Source: Benincasa hispida
Lineage: Eukaryota > Streptophyta > Magnoliopsida > Cucurbitales > Cucurbitaceae
Direction of reading: 5' to 3'
DNA length: 64,000 bases
Assembly (NCBI RefSeq): GCF_009727055.1
Contig: NC_052349.1
Span: 43,215,364-43,279,363, forward strand
In this document: positions 37,217 to 48,352 of the stretch, in pieces
Layout: the number at the start of each line of letters is the position of its first letter
Position numbering within the stretch: the stretch's first letter is position 1
Translations under genes and position numbers: made by a program
Notes under the pieces: model-generated
Told to the model about the DNA's origin: nothing
Databases searched by the model: none
Seen by the model: the letters and a program-made list of their open reading frames with translations, nothing else

Positions 37217-37731
37217 CCCAGGTAAGCGATGGCAAATCAACCTTCTACAAATTTTTTCTCACCTATTTTTTCTGGAGCTGCCAGCAGTGGAACCATCGCA
37301 GGTCCTCCCCTAAATCAACTTCTCAACCAAGTGACATCTATCAAAATGGATAGGTCGAACTTCTTGCTTTGGCAGAATCTTGCGTGGCCAATTCTAAGAA
37401 GCTACAGATTGGAAGGTTATCTAATTGGGGAAACTCCTTGCCCAGATCGTTTTATTCAAGTTCCAACCAGTGGTCGATCCGGTGAAAGCTCCAGTGCAGA
37501 TCCAACCACTGTCTCAGTCCCTGATGTCGAAATGCAATCAAATCCAGCTTATGATGCCTGGATAGCAGTGGATCAACTTCTTTTGAGCTGGCTTTATAAC
37601 TCAATGAACCAGAAGATAGCAACACAAGGGATGGGTTTTCAAACTTCCAAAGAACTCTGGGAAGCAATCCAAGAGTTGGTTGGAGTCCAATCCAGAGCTG
37701 AAATAGATTACCTCAAAAGAATGTTTCAGTA

Positions 37732-37799
37732 AACTCGCAAAGGCGCATTGAAAATGAGTGAGTACAACTCGCAAAGGCGCATTGAAAATGAGTGAGTAC
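37732..37799 (+). repeat. 34-bp tandem duplication in gag
   Basis: Copies 37732-37765 and 37766-37799 are identical, starting AACTCGCAAAGGCGCATTG. A 34-base insertion shifts frame by one and, with the stop just before it, breaks gag. Confidence 0.93.
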
Positions 37800-40700
37800 C
37801 TTGCTATGATGAAACGATTTGCTAATGGTCTTGCCCTTGCAGGTTCCCCCGTCTCCTCCTCTGATCTGACTTCACAAGTGCTAGCTGGTCTTGATGAAGA
37901 GTATAACCCAGTTGTAGTAGCAATCCAAAGCAAAGGAACAACACATTGGTCTGATCTGCAACCTGACCTGCTGACATATGAGAAAAGGCTTGAGTATCAA
38001 CTTACTGTCAAGACAGGAATTACCGAAATAGCTAATGTCTCATTCTCACCCAGCCCACCTTCAGCCAACATTGTGCATAATCAGTCCAATCCTTCAGCAC
38101 ACACCCCTCGAAACTCTTCTAGATATACACAACAACCAAATTTTAGGGGTGGAGGAGGTCGCAACAGGGGTCGTGGTCGTTGGAATAATGCATCCACAAC
38201 TAGACCAACCTGCCAAACTTGTGAAAAACTTGGGCATACAACTGATGTTTGCTACTTCAGATACAACAAGGAGTTCAACAAACCTAGAAAAACTCACACC
38301 CGTATTGAATCTACTCAACTCCCACCAAATCGAAGTCAATAACAGAACACCTCTGTTTTTTTTACTCATTCAGCTGTAGCTTCATCTGAGTCAGTTGCTG
38401 ACCCCAACTGGTATGTAGACAGTGGGGCGTCTTCACACATCACCAAAAATCCAAGCTTCCTCCAATCCTCATCTGCCTATACAGGTAATGTCAATGTAGT
38501 GGTTGGAATGATAAATCCCTTCCTATATCTCGTTATGGACATACAAATATACCTACTAGTTCTGGTGTTCTGTCATTATTAAATATTCTTTATGTGCCTG
38601 CCATAGCTAAGAACCTGGTAAGTGTATCCAAACTTGCCAAAGACAACAATATAGTGGTTGAATTTCATGCTGACTTTTGTGTGGTCAAGGACATGGAGTC
38701 GGGAGTACCAATCCTGAAAGGCTGGCTTAAAGATGGGCTATACCAGCTGGAGGATGTCAACCAGTCTATAAATAATGCACCACTTACTTCAAGATTGTTA
38801 GATGCTCGCTTGACTGCTCCATCCAAAGAGTTCTCACGTCAGTCTGCTTTTCAAACCAGCAAGACAGTAACCACAATGCTTCTCCACAGGCGACTTGGCC
38901 ATCCATCCTCTAAAGTTTTGTCAAAAGTACTTAGTGGATGTAATTTACAAATTACTGATAATGAGAAGTCATTTTGTGAAGCTTGTCAGTTTGGAAAGTC
39001 TCATGCCTTACCCTTTTATGACTCTATTTCCCATGCAAGCACACCTTTTGAACTAGTGCATACTGATCTATGGGGGCCAGCCCTAATGCTTTCTGCAGAT
39101 GAATATAGATACTATGTGTTGTTTGTTGATGACTGTAGTCGATTTACTTGGCTATACCCGTTAAAACAGAAAAGTGACACTACAATTGCCTTTAGACACT
39201 TTCAAGCCTTTGTTCTTAATCAATTCAACAAATCCATTCACATATTGCAAATGGATGGTGGGGGTGAGTACAAAGCAGTGGCACATTTATGTGATCAGCT
39301 TGGAATTCAAATAAGGGTCTCCTGCCCCTACACTTCAGCACAAAATGGACGAGTTGAATGTAAACATCGCCATGTTGTTGAAACCAGTCTTATTCACTTA
39401 GCACAGGCTAAGATGCCACTGCACCTATGGTGGTATGCCTTTCAAACTATTGTTTATCTTATTAACTCTCTTCCCTCTCCTATCCTTCAGGGTCACAGTT
39501 CCATGGAAGTGTTACTTGGAAGCAAATTGGACCTGCTATCTCTAAGAGTCTTTGGGTGTGTGTGCTATCCACACCTTTGTCCATACCAGCACCATAAGTT
39601 TGCCTTTCACAGCAGCAAATGTGTCTATCTTGGCCCTTCCCCAATACACAAAGGTCACAGATGTCTTACTGAAGATGAGAAGGTCATCATCTCTCGCCAT
39701 GTCATATTTAATGAAGACGAATTTCCATTCCAAACAGGCTTTGCAAACCTTCAAACCTCTACTCCCACAAATATAGCTCCATCAATCTCTACATGGTTCT
39801 CTTCACCTCCTGCCCATTCATCCTCTCCACAACCCTCACCTGAAACAAATCCCTCTATCCAACCTCAATCTCCTCACACTTTTCCTACACCAGCCACAAG
39901 TTTACCTTCCCTACATCCTAGCCCATTACTGTCTCCCTCAACTACTTCTCAATCCCCTACAGTGTCACCCTTAACAACACCTCTACCCTCCCCTCCACAG
40001 CAATCCCTACAACCTACCACTCAATCCTTCATTGGCACTCATCCAATGGTCACAAGAGGGAAGGCTGGTATTTTCAAACCCAAGGCTTGGGTTGCTGAAT
40101 GTATTGAAGACCTTACTTAGAGTGAACCAACTTCAGTCTCTCAGGCTCTTACAGCTCCACAGTGGCAAGAAGCTATGAATGAAGAACTTGTTGCATTGCA
40201 ACGTACAAATACTTGGTTACTGATACCTTTTTCATCTGATCAAACTGTTGTTGGTTGCAAATGGGTCTATCGTATTAAACGTGATGCTCAAGGACTTATT
40301 CAACGGTATAAGGCACGTCTTATTGCCAAAGGGTTTCATCAACACCCTGGCTTTGACTATTTTGATACATTCAGTCCTGTTGTCAAGATGTCTACTGTTA
40401 GAATTGTGCTTACTTTGGCAGTGTCTCATCACTGGCCACTTCACCAAATTGACTTCAATAATGTCTTTCTCAACGGCAAGCTGAAGAAGACTGTCTACAT
40501 GTCTCAACCCTCGGGTTTTGAAAGCAAAACTTACCCACATTACGTTTGCAAGCTCAATAGAGCTCTCTATGGTCTCAAGCAGGCTCCTCGTGCGTGGAAT
40601 GATGAGCTCAAAGCATCTCTTTGTCAACTCGGCTTCAAAGTAAGCTCCCTAGACACTTCTCTATATTATATGCATACCTCATCCTCTATCACTCTGCTGC

Positions 40701-41658
40701 TAGTCTATATAGATGATTTGATACTCACCGGTAGTGATCCAACTCACATCGATCATCTTGTTGCCCAACTGCATACACAGTTCTCTCTCAAATATCTAAG
40801 ATAGCTCAACCAATTTCTTGGTGTCCAAATCTCTTATACACCCTCCGGCCTACATCTGCATCAAGCTCAATACATAGCTGAACTTCTCTCTAAACAAAAC
40901 CTCAACCATATGAAACCTTGTCCAACCCCTGGAGTACCTGGCACCTCTCTGTCCTTGAGCATTGGAACACCCCTCCATGACCCATTTCTATATCGCAACA
41001 CGGTTGGTGTTCTCCAATACCTCACTAATACAAGACCGGACATTGCCTTCATTGTTAATAAGCTTAGTCAAATCCTCAAAGCTCCTACTGATATTCACTG
41101 GTCAACTGTCAAACGTGTGCTTAGATATCTTGCAGGGACTCTCCATTTTGGCCTAACCATCAACTGTGATACTCACCTCAATTTAACAGCCTATTCTGAT
41201 GCAGATTAGGCCTCAAGTATTGATGATCGAAAATCTACACCTACTTATTACCTCTATCTTAGATCGACTCTCATTTCTTGGTCATCTAAGAAACAAATGA
41301 CAGTGGCTCACTCTAGTATTGAGTCCAAGTATCGAGCTATTGCTCATGCTGCAACCGAGATCATTTGGGTGAAAAATTTGTTAACCGAGATTGGTTTCTC
41401 TTCAAAGGGTATACCTGTTCTCTAGTATGACAACATGGGTGCAGGTGCCTTAGCTGCCAACCCTGTCTTTCATGCACGAACTAAGCATATTGAAATAGAC
41501 GTGCACTTCATTCATGACCTTGTCCTTCAAGATCAACTTCATGTTAGATATGTACCCTTTGCAGAACAATTGGTGGATTGCCTAACTAAGCCTTTACCCC
41601 TTGATACATTTGTCTACCTTCGAAGCAAGCTCGGACTAAAAAACTTACCCTCTCACTT

Positions 41659-41667
41659 GAGGGAGGA
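41659..41667 (+). other. Polypurine tract of the copia element
   Basis: GAGGGAGGA immediately before the 3' LTR; it primes plus-strand DNA synthesis in this class. Confidence 0.88.
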
Positions 41668-42098
41668 TGTCAAGGAAGAACAAATTGCCTCGTCAGCAGA
41701 TGATAAGGAGCCATGTAGAAGCTGATATGAATGCTCTCGTTGGTGTGTATGCTCTCGCTGGTGTGTATGCTCCCACTGGTATCGCTGGTGTGTATGCTAT
41801 CGCTGGTGTCGCTGGTGTGTATACTCTCGCTGATGCTGATGTGTATGCTCTCCTAACAGCCTCTGACATATAATTATTCTCTACTAGCTGTACAGAAGAT
41901 TTGTTAGTTATTTTTTGTCCTTATTCTAAAACCTAAGTGTATATATCTATACATCACTACCCTGTATTATGTGTGGGGAAAAGATTTAATATACAAAATC
42001 AAATATACAGAAAAGTGAATAGAAATTACTCTCCCAAATCTTCATCTTCTGCTGCAACTTTTTTCTTCTTCAAGCTTAGCTTATATAGCTGCTCGACT
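41668..42098 (+). repeat. 3' LTR of the copia element (431 bp)
   Basis: Same ends as the 5' LTR (TGTCAAGGAAG .. GCTGCTCGACT). It is 36 bases shorter, equal to two 18-base minisatellite units, and has a few substitutions. Confidence 0.92.
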
Positions 42099-42103
42099 AA
42101 TTT

Positions 42104-45100
42104 TCCTCTAAAAAATCTCATATATATATATATATTAAAAATAACTTTGTGAGTTAGTTTGAAATCATACATGAGACAATTACCATTCAATAAAAAAAAA
42201 AACATTTAAGAAAACCAATTTCATTTAAAGACCATAAAATTGGAATATTGAATTCAAGATTCAATATTTGCAGTATATTCTTCTTTGTGAATAAAGCTAC
42301 ACATCTTACTTTTAAATATTTAACAAACTATTTTATATTTAGACCTTTCTCTCTCCACACACACACATATATCAATGACCTTAGTTCACAAGGCTCTTAA
42401 CTTGTCCATGATTAATTAGTTGTTAAAATATTAATTTCTGTTTGGTAATTATTTTGTTTTTTATTTTTTTATTTTTAGAAATTAAGTATATATCTCCAAA
42501 ATTCTTCATTTGTTATCTACTTTTTCCGGTTAATTTTAGAAAACCTAGTCAAATTTAAAGAATTAAAAAAATAGCTTTAAAAAAGTTATAATTATTTTTT
42601 GGAATTTGGTTAATAATTTAATCATTATACTTCAGAAAAAAAAATTCTCGAAATAAATGTATATGAAATAAACTTAATTTTAAAAACCAACCAATCAAAT
42701 GATTAGTCAATGTACCCATTTGTTGATTGAACTAAATAAATGTATTAAATGATTAGTCAATGTACCAATTTATTCATTGAACTAAATAAATGATTAGCTA
42801 ATACATACTCTTAGTGACACCATTTGATTGGTTAATTATTTTTTTTTAGTAATTGAAAGTGTTTGATTTATACAAGTTTCCATTTACTTTTTTATTTTTT
42901 TTTTAAATAATAATATTAATAATGATAATAAATGCATGTGCCAAGATTCTCATTTTCAGCTTTTGTGACATCATTTATTTTTTCTAAAAAACTTTGTAAA
43001 ATGGCCAAAACAACCTTCTCCTTCCATTCATTCTAAATAAGTGGCTATGCATGATTTAATGTTTGACAAAATGTAAGGCTCTTTTTTTTTTTTTTTTAAT
43101 TAAAAAGTTAGAGTCAAATTACAATTTGTCACCTTTAAACATGATTTTAACTTCATCTCTATGTTTTTTAATGTTTCAATTTAATTAATACATTCCCTGT
43201 TTAATTAGCTTGAATTAATTAGTATAATTTTATTAGAACTTCAAATGGGTCCATGTAATTTGGTTCAACCTCGCAAAATTGTTCTAACAATATTTTATAC
43301 ACTCGATTTTTTTTTCTTCTAATACAATTATTTAGCATAATCGACCATATGTATAACATATGAATTGTTGTCACATATTAAAAAATCTAAATGAGTATAA
43401 CTTATTTGTTAAGATATATTTACTTTTTCGTCAACTTGAACTTAGTTCAGCTAGTAAAGATATTTATCCTCTATCGAGAGTTTAGAAATTTGAATCCTCT
43501 ATCTTATATGTAATGCTGTTGAACATACAAAAAATAACGATAAGAACATAGAAGTAAAATTAAAGCTTAAAACCCTAAGAAGCAATATTTATTTTATTTT
43601 ATTTTTTAGTGCAAAGGGGAAACAATATTTACTTTATTGTTATTTTTTTTTTTGGAGTACATAGAAACAAGATCTCAATACTTATCCCATTAGCAAAACT
43701 CTCAAAATCAAACTAAATAATTAATATCTATTTAGTAATTATTTGATTTTTAGATTTTAGTTTTTAAAAATTAAACTTACAAACACCCATTCTATCTTTT
43801 AAATTTCTTGCTTTGTAACTGTTTACCTTGTAAATAAATAAATAAAAAAAATTAAAAACTTGTTTTTATTTTTTAAATTGGGTTAATAACTCAACTCTTT
43901 TGTTTAAGAAATATGTAATCAATTGTAAGAAGTTTAGAGAAAATACACTTAATTTTCAAAAATAAAAAATAAAAAAAAAAATAGTTACCTAACAAGGCTA
44001 ATTGATTAAAATAAATGGTTAACACCAGGCCTAACAGATTAAAACAAATGGTTGAGAGTAAGTTTGAGAGTGATTCTAACATGGTTAAAATCACTTTTTT
44101 CATTTTCAAAATAATTCTAAAACATGTTTTTAATCATTCAAAATAATTTTTGATGATATGAAAATTGCATTTAAAAATGTAAATTAAACAATAAATTTTA
44201 AATGATTAAAGACGTGTTTTGAACATGATTTGTGATTTTAATAATTTCAAAATCACTTTCAAACATGCACTAATTAAATTTTTTTGTATCATTTTGGGTC
44301 TCAGTAATTTGAATTTTGTTCTATTTTGATCTCTATATTTTTAATTGTCCAATTTTAACTTATATACTTTCAATAAATTTTAAATTTAGTCATTCGAAAT
44401 TATTTTTGATTGAAATTGGTTAAATCATAACAATAATTTTCATTTCATGGAGTAAAAGATAGAATGTGAACAGAATTTCATAGTCATAAACACTATTTTT
44501 TTTAAAGAATTCAACAATAAAAAACTTTACCGCACCAACTAATCTTTAATATTTATTTACATCTGCATGGACTATAATTAGACAATAAAAAATATAGAAA
44601 CTAAAATGGAACAAAAATTCTAATATTGAGACTAAGTTAAAATGATACTGTAACCTAAAAAACTGCACAAACTCAACACTAAGACTTCGTTTGATAATTA
44701 TTTGGTTTTTTGTTTTCGTTTTTTAAAATTAAGTTTATTTCATTCACATGTCTTACAATGATCTACATATTTATTAAGTACAATGGTTGAATTCTTAACT
44801 AAATTCTAAAAACAAAAAGAATTTTTTGAAAACAACTTTTTTAATTCTCAAAATTTGTCTTGATTTTTTAAATCATTTGCGAAACATAGATACTAAAGGA
44901 AGAAAATTGAAGGTAGAAGTAGTATTCATAGATTTAATTTTAAAAAATAAATAAAATAAAATAAAATAATTATCAAAAGAGATCTAAAATGTCTAAATCT
45001 AGCGAAAAGTGTGCAACATAATTAAAAAAACCAAGACCTCAAAAATAATCAAATATATATATTTTAAAAAAACTCATAATTATTGGTCACAAATCTTAAA

Positions 45101-46257
45101 AAAAAAAGGGGAAAAAATCTAAAGCAGGCTAATTTTGAATACGATTTAAAATTTAGAGTTAAAATTAACTCCTACTGATTGACCAAAATAAGAAAAAGAG
45201 TAATTCCTTATCAGAAAAGAGAGAGAGAGAGAGAGAGAAAAGGAGTTCTCATAAAATTTTATTAAAATGTCATTTTAATAGGAACATTATTATTATATTA
45301 TCATTATTAATAAGCATACAAAAATATCAAAGTGGAAAAATATGAGGTTGAAAAAAGTTGCATTTATGTCACACCCACTGTTCCCCATTGAAACTCATTA
45401 AATTTTGCAACTACCAACATTATTGTATTACAATATATATANCTTATGCTTATGTAATATGGAATGGTTTTCTGGTTTTATCGTTAGAGTTGCCTTTAAG
45501 AAATATAATATTTTTATTATTTACTTATATTTATACAATAATATTGATTAGTAGTAATTATATTTTATTAATAATGACTTCAACTACGTAATAATTTATA
45601 TTTAATAGTATTCGTGACTTTAAAGAAAATAAAACATTACAATAATCTTGTTGACTTGTTTGTCCTTCACCAAACAAGGGACATGGCAGTATAATGTCCT
45701 AATCATAATCAAACTTTGGTTAAATTATTTTAAATTTACTTCTTATATTTTGAGATTTGTGTAAATTTTATATCTAATAAAATCATAAAATTGAATTTTA
45801 TATCTAGATGTGTAGTTTTAGAAAAAATCGTTAATTTGATAACTATATTTCTTTTTGTTTTTGAACATTAAAACTATTTTCTTTCAATTTTTTACGATAT
45901 CTTTCATTTTTCCAGTTGAATTTTAAGCCAAATCTCCAATAAAAAATAAGTTTTTTAAAAGCTATTTCTTTTTAGTTTTCAAAATCTGCCTTAATTTTTG
46001 AAAACATTGACACAAAAATAGATAATAAAACAAGAAATTTAGAGGTGTAGTTAGTTTTATAGGTTTGATTTTTAAAATATGAAAATAAAAGAATAAATGA
46101 GACCTAAAAAAATTAAATTTGTAATTTTAAAAGTTTATGAACTAAATTTATCCTTCATTTTGCATGTTAATTATTTTATAAAAATGGATAGCTAAAATTG
46201 GAATTTTTTGTTGACTCATCTTATTGTCATATACTTCAAATTACTTTCTCGTGTCAT
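42104..46257. other. Gene-free stretch with several decayed MITEs
   Basis: No gene supported. Family M-like copies can be seen at about 42440-42715 (CTGTTTGGTAATTATTTTG start), 43730-43995, 44690-44990 (CTTCGTTTGATAATTATTTGG start) and 45830-46110. A foldback repeat of the TTTTGATCTCTATATTTTTA type lies at 44280-44660. There is a GA microsatellite at 45221-45238 and a single unresolved base at 45442. Confidence 0.5.
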
Positions 46258-46429
46258 TTAGGGGGTGTTTGGCTCACCAACATGGGTTGAGTTGAGTTGA
46301 TATAATATATCAACTCATTATTTGGCCCCAAACTTTAAAAGTTGGTAGACTTGTTGGTATATTTTATCAACTCACCCCAACTCTCATTCTTCCAATATTT
46401 TTAATGGCTTCACCCATCGGCCACTGCCA

Positions 46430-46880
46430 CACTCCGGGAGTTAACTCTGGGCTCCAACAACCACCTCCAATGACAACTCTGGCGACCAACTCTGGGCTCC
46501 AACAACCACTTCTGATGACAACTCCGATGATGAAATTCGGGCTTTGGCCTGTCTCTTATACACATCTAGATGTGTATAAGAGACAGTCGGAGACCAATTC
46601 GGGGCTTCGACAGCCATCTCCGACGACAAACCCTAAAAATCAACTCTAATACCACCTTCATGTGATTAACACTCGGGCTCCGATAGCCACCTCCAACTAC
46701 AATCTCCAGCAAAAATCATTTTCGATGACCAACTTCGACGACCACCTTGCCCAACCAATTGGAATTTAAAAACCACCTCTGATGACAAATTTCGACAACC
46801 AATTCCAATACCACCTTCATGCGACCAACTTCAGGCTCCGACAACCACATTCGATTACAAACTTTAATGAAAGTATCTTC
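46430..46880 (+). repeat. Degenerate repeat block (GGGCTCCAACAACCACC type)
   Basis: Units such as CTCTGGGCTCCAACAACCACC, CTCGGGCTCCGATAGCCACC and TTCAGGCTCCGACAACCAC recur, separated by GATGACAA / GACGACAAA phrases. Higher GC than its surroundings. The 81-residue frame at 46404-46649 translates this repeat plus the adapter and is not a gene. Confidence 0.55.
46549..46586. other. Tn5 mosaic-end dimer (Nextera mate-pair junction adapter)
   Basis: CTGTCTCTTATACACATCT (46549-46567) is followed at once by its reverse complement (46568-46586). This is the perfect 38-base junction adapter of mate-pair libraries. It is a sequencing artefact, not plant DNA. Its translation VSYTHLDVYKRQ is visible in the frames crossing it. 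Confidence 0.97.
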
Positions 46881-47727
46881 GATAATCAACATCAACAACC
46901 ACTTTCGAATATTATAAGACTATGATCGTTAAATTATGTTGTAGGGTTGTTGATTATATAAAAAAACATTATTTTGTCTACATTAAGTGCAATATTTATA
47001 TGTAAAAATTGTAAAAAAAAAAATATTTTTATTTCATTGAGTTCACATTTCAAATGAGTGTTAAGAATATTTAGACGAGAGAAGTAAATATGTAGTTGAA
47101 ATGTAACATATAAAAAAAACATAAAATGAATTTTTTTTTCTGGAATATTTTCTAGCAAAAATTAGTAAAAAGTAGAGATTTGTTCACTGATGATCCTCCA
47201 AATTTAGAGGAATGAAAGTGCAATTGTTGAAGAAATGTGGTGACATTTCATTGGTTGTTGGGATGATGGGAGGGATTTAGTTAAAAAAACTATTACATAG
47301 TAAAAATATAGAACAACAACAGGAAAAAGAAGAAAAATAAGAAGATGATAATGAAATTCATGGAGAAAAATTAGGAATCAAAAGTTTTGATTTCTTTTTT
47401 GTTTCTCATTTTATTTAACCATATTTCTAGAAAGAAAGAAAGAAAAAAGAAAGAAAGAAAGAAAAGTTTTAACAGTTAAAAGAAAAAAAAATTGCAATCT
47501 ATATTTTATTCAAACAAAGATGGGTAGAATTATTGAATTAAAAAAGTTTCAAAGCAAAAATAGTAAAAACATATTATTTAGAGTTCAAAAAACTGATATA
47601 TCAGACATGTGAATTCAACTTTGCACCCCAAACACGAACATATGAACTCAAGTCATTCTGCACCACAAATACAGATATATGAACTCCAGATATCCTATCT
47701 CAATTCAGCACCCCAAACAACCCCTTA

Positions 47728-48297
47728 TTGTCATATCACTTATTAATTAATAAAATTAACGAATCAAATAAGTATTTAAATAACATGTTAACAATAAAGA
47801 TTCATTAGATTAGAATAAAAATTGTAAAGTTGGGAAGAAACTAAAAATAGACATTAATTATCAAAATTCATGGAGTAATTACCAACCTTATGTTTCATAT
47901 TTATAATTCTGTATTTTTGTGTAGTGTTCCTCTAGATCCATAAAGGTCACTCCAACTTGATATTATTATTGCACGAAAGGACAAGCCATAAGCGAGATAA
48001 AGGACAATAAAATAAAATAAAATAAAATAAAATAAGAAAAAAAGAAAAAAAGAAAAAAAAGACATGTTAGATATTTTGACTTTTTCCCATTATTCTTGTG
48101 GTCCATTAGTATTAAAATTTTAGCTTAAATCAATGATTATCTTATTAATTTCAAGTTATTTTCTTAATTTTCAACTCAATTAAAGGAAAAAAAAAGATCA
48201 CTTTCAATACCTGCCGTTTCTGATCCTAGCTTCACATGCCTTTGTCTTGATGGATATAACATATAATCTAGTATTTCTTTCATATTTTTCAACTCTA

Positions 48298-48352
<55 letters not shown>

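Larger units (their letters stand above)
37229..41725 (+). pseudogene. copia gag-pol polyprotein (inactivated)
   Basis: Gag (from ATG 37229, MANQPSTNFF) has the copia-type N-terminal Gag domain and a CCHC zinc knuckle at 38211-38252 (CQTCEKLGHTTDVC). Protease shows WYVDSGASSHI around 38409-38438. Integrase has the HRRLGHP..CEACQFGK zinc region (about 38885-39000), then D (39064), D (39254) and E (39356). RT spans about 40160-40830 with YIDD at 40706-40717. RNase H/3' pol runs about 41050-41640. Breaks: stop 37730-37732, a 34-base tandem duplication (37732-37799) that shifts frame, stop 38340-38342, a one-base frameshift near 38508, and stops at 40118, 40802, 41207 and 41423. The integrase motif has MDGGGEY, and the RT palm reads QIDFNNVFLNG. 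Inactive as it stands. Confidence 0.92.
36738..42098 (+). mobile_element. Ty1/copia retrotransposon, complete structure
   Basis: 5361 bases with, in order: 5' LTR (36738-37204), PBS (37205-37216), gag, protease, integrase, reverse transcriptase, RNase H, PPT (41659-41667) and 3' LTR (41668-42098). Target duplication AATTT lies at 36733-36737 and 42099-42103. The integrase-before-RT order identifies copia. The reading frame is broken by several stops and two frameshifts, so it cannot make its own proteins. The lineage within copia (Ale-like is possible) is not settled. Confidence 0.93.
46261..47724. mobile_element. Tourist-like (PIF/Harbinger) element candidate
   Basis: It starts GGGGGTGTTTGGCTCACC and ends CACCCCAAACAACCCC, roughly inverted ends, with TTA on both sides (46258-46260 and 47725-47727), as PIF/Harbinger elements make. 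There is no transposase frame. It contains a GC-richer repeat block at 46430-46880 and an adapter artefact at 46549-46586. The longer shared phrase TTATTGTCATA (46221, 47725) makes the exact left border ambiguous. Confidence 0.5.

Noticed and set aside
39542..40627. Minus-strand and shifted frames within copia pol
   Set aside because: They overlap the recognised integrase and RT frame and have no motifs of their own.
46404..46649. 81-residue open frame
   Set aside because: It includes VSYTHLDVYKRQ, the translation of the sequencing adapter, inside a repeat block.
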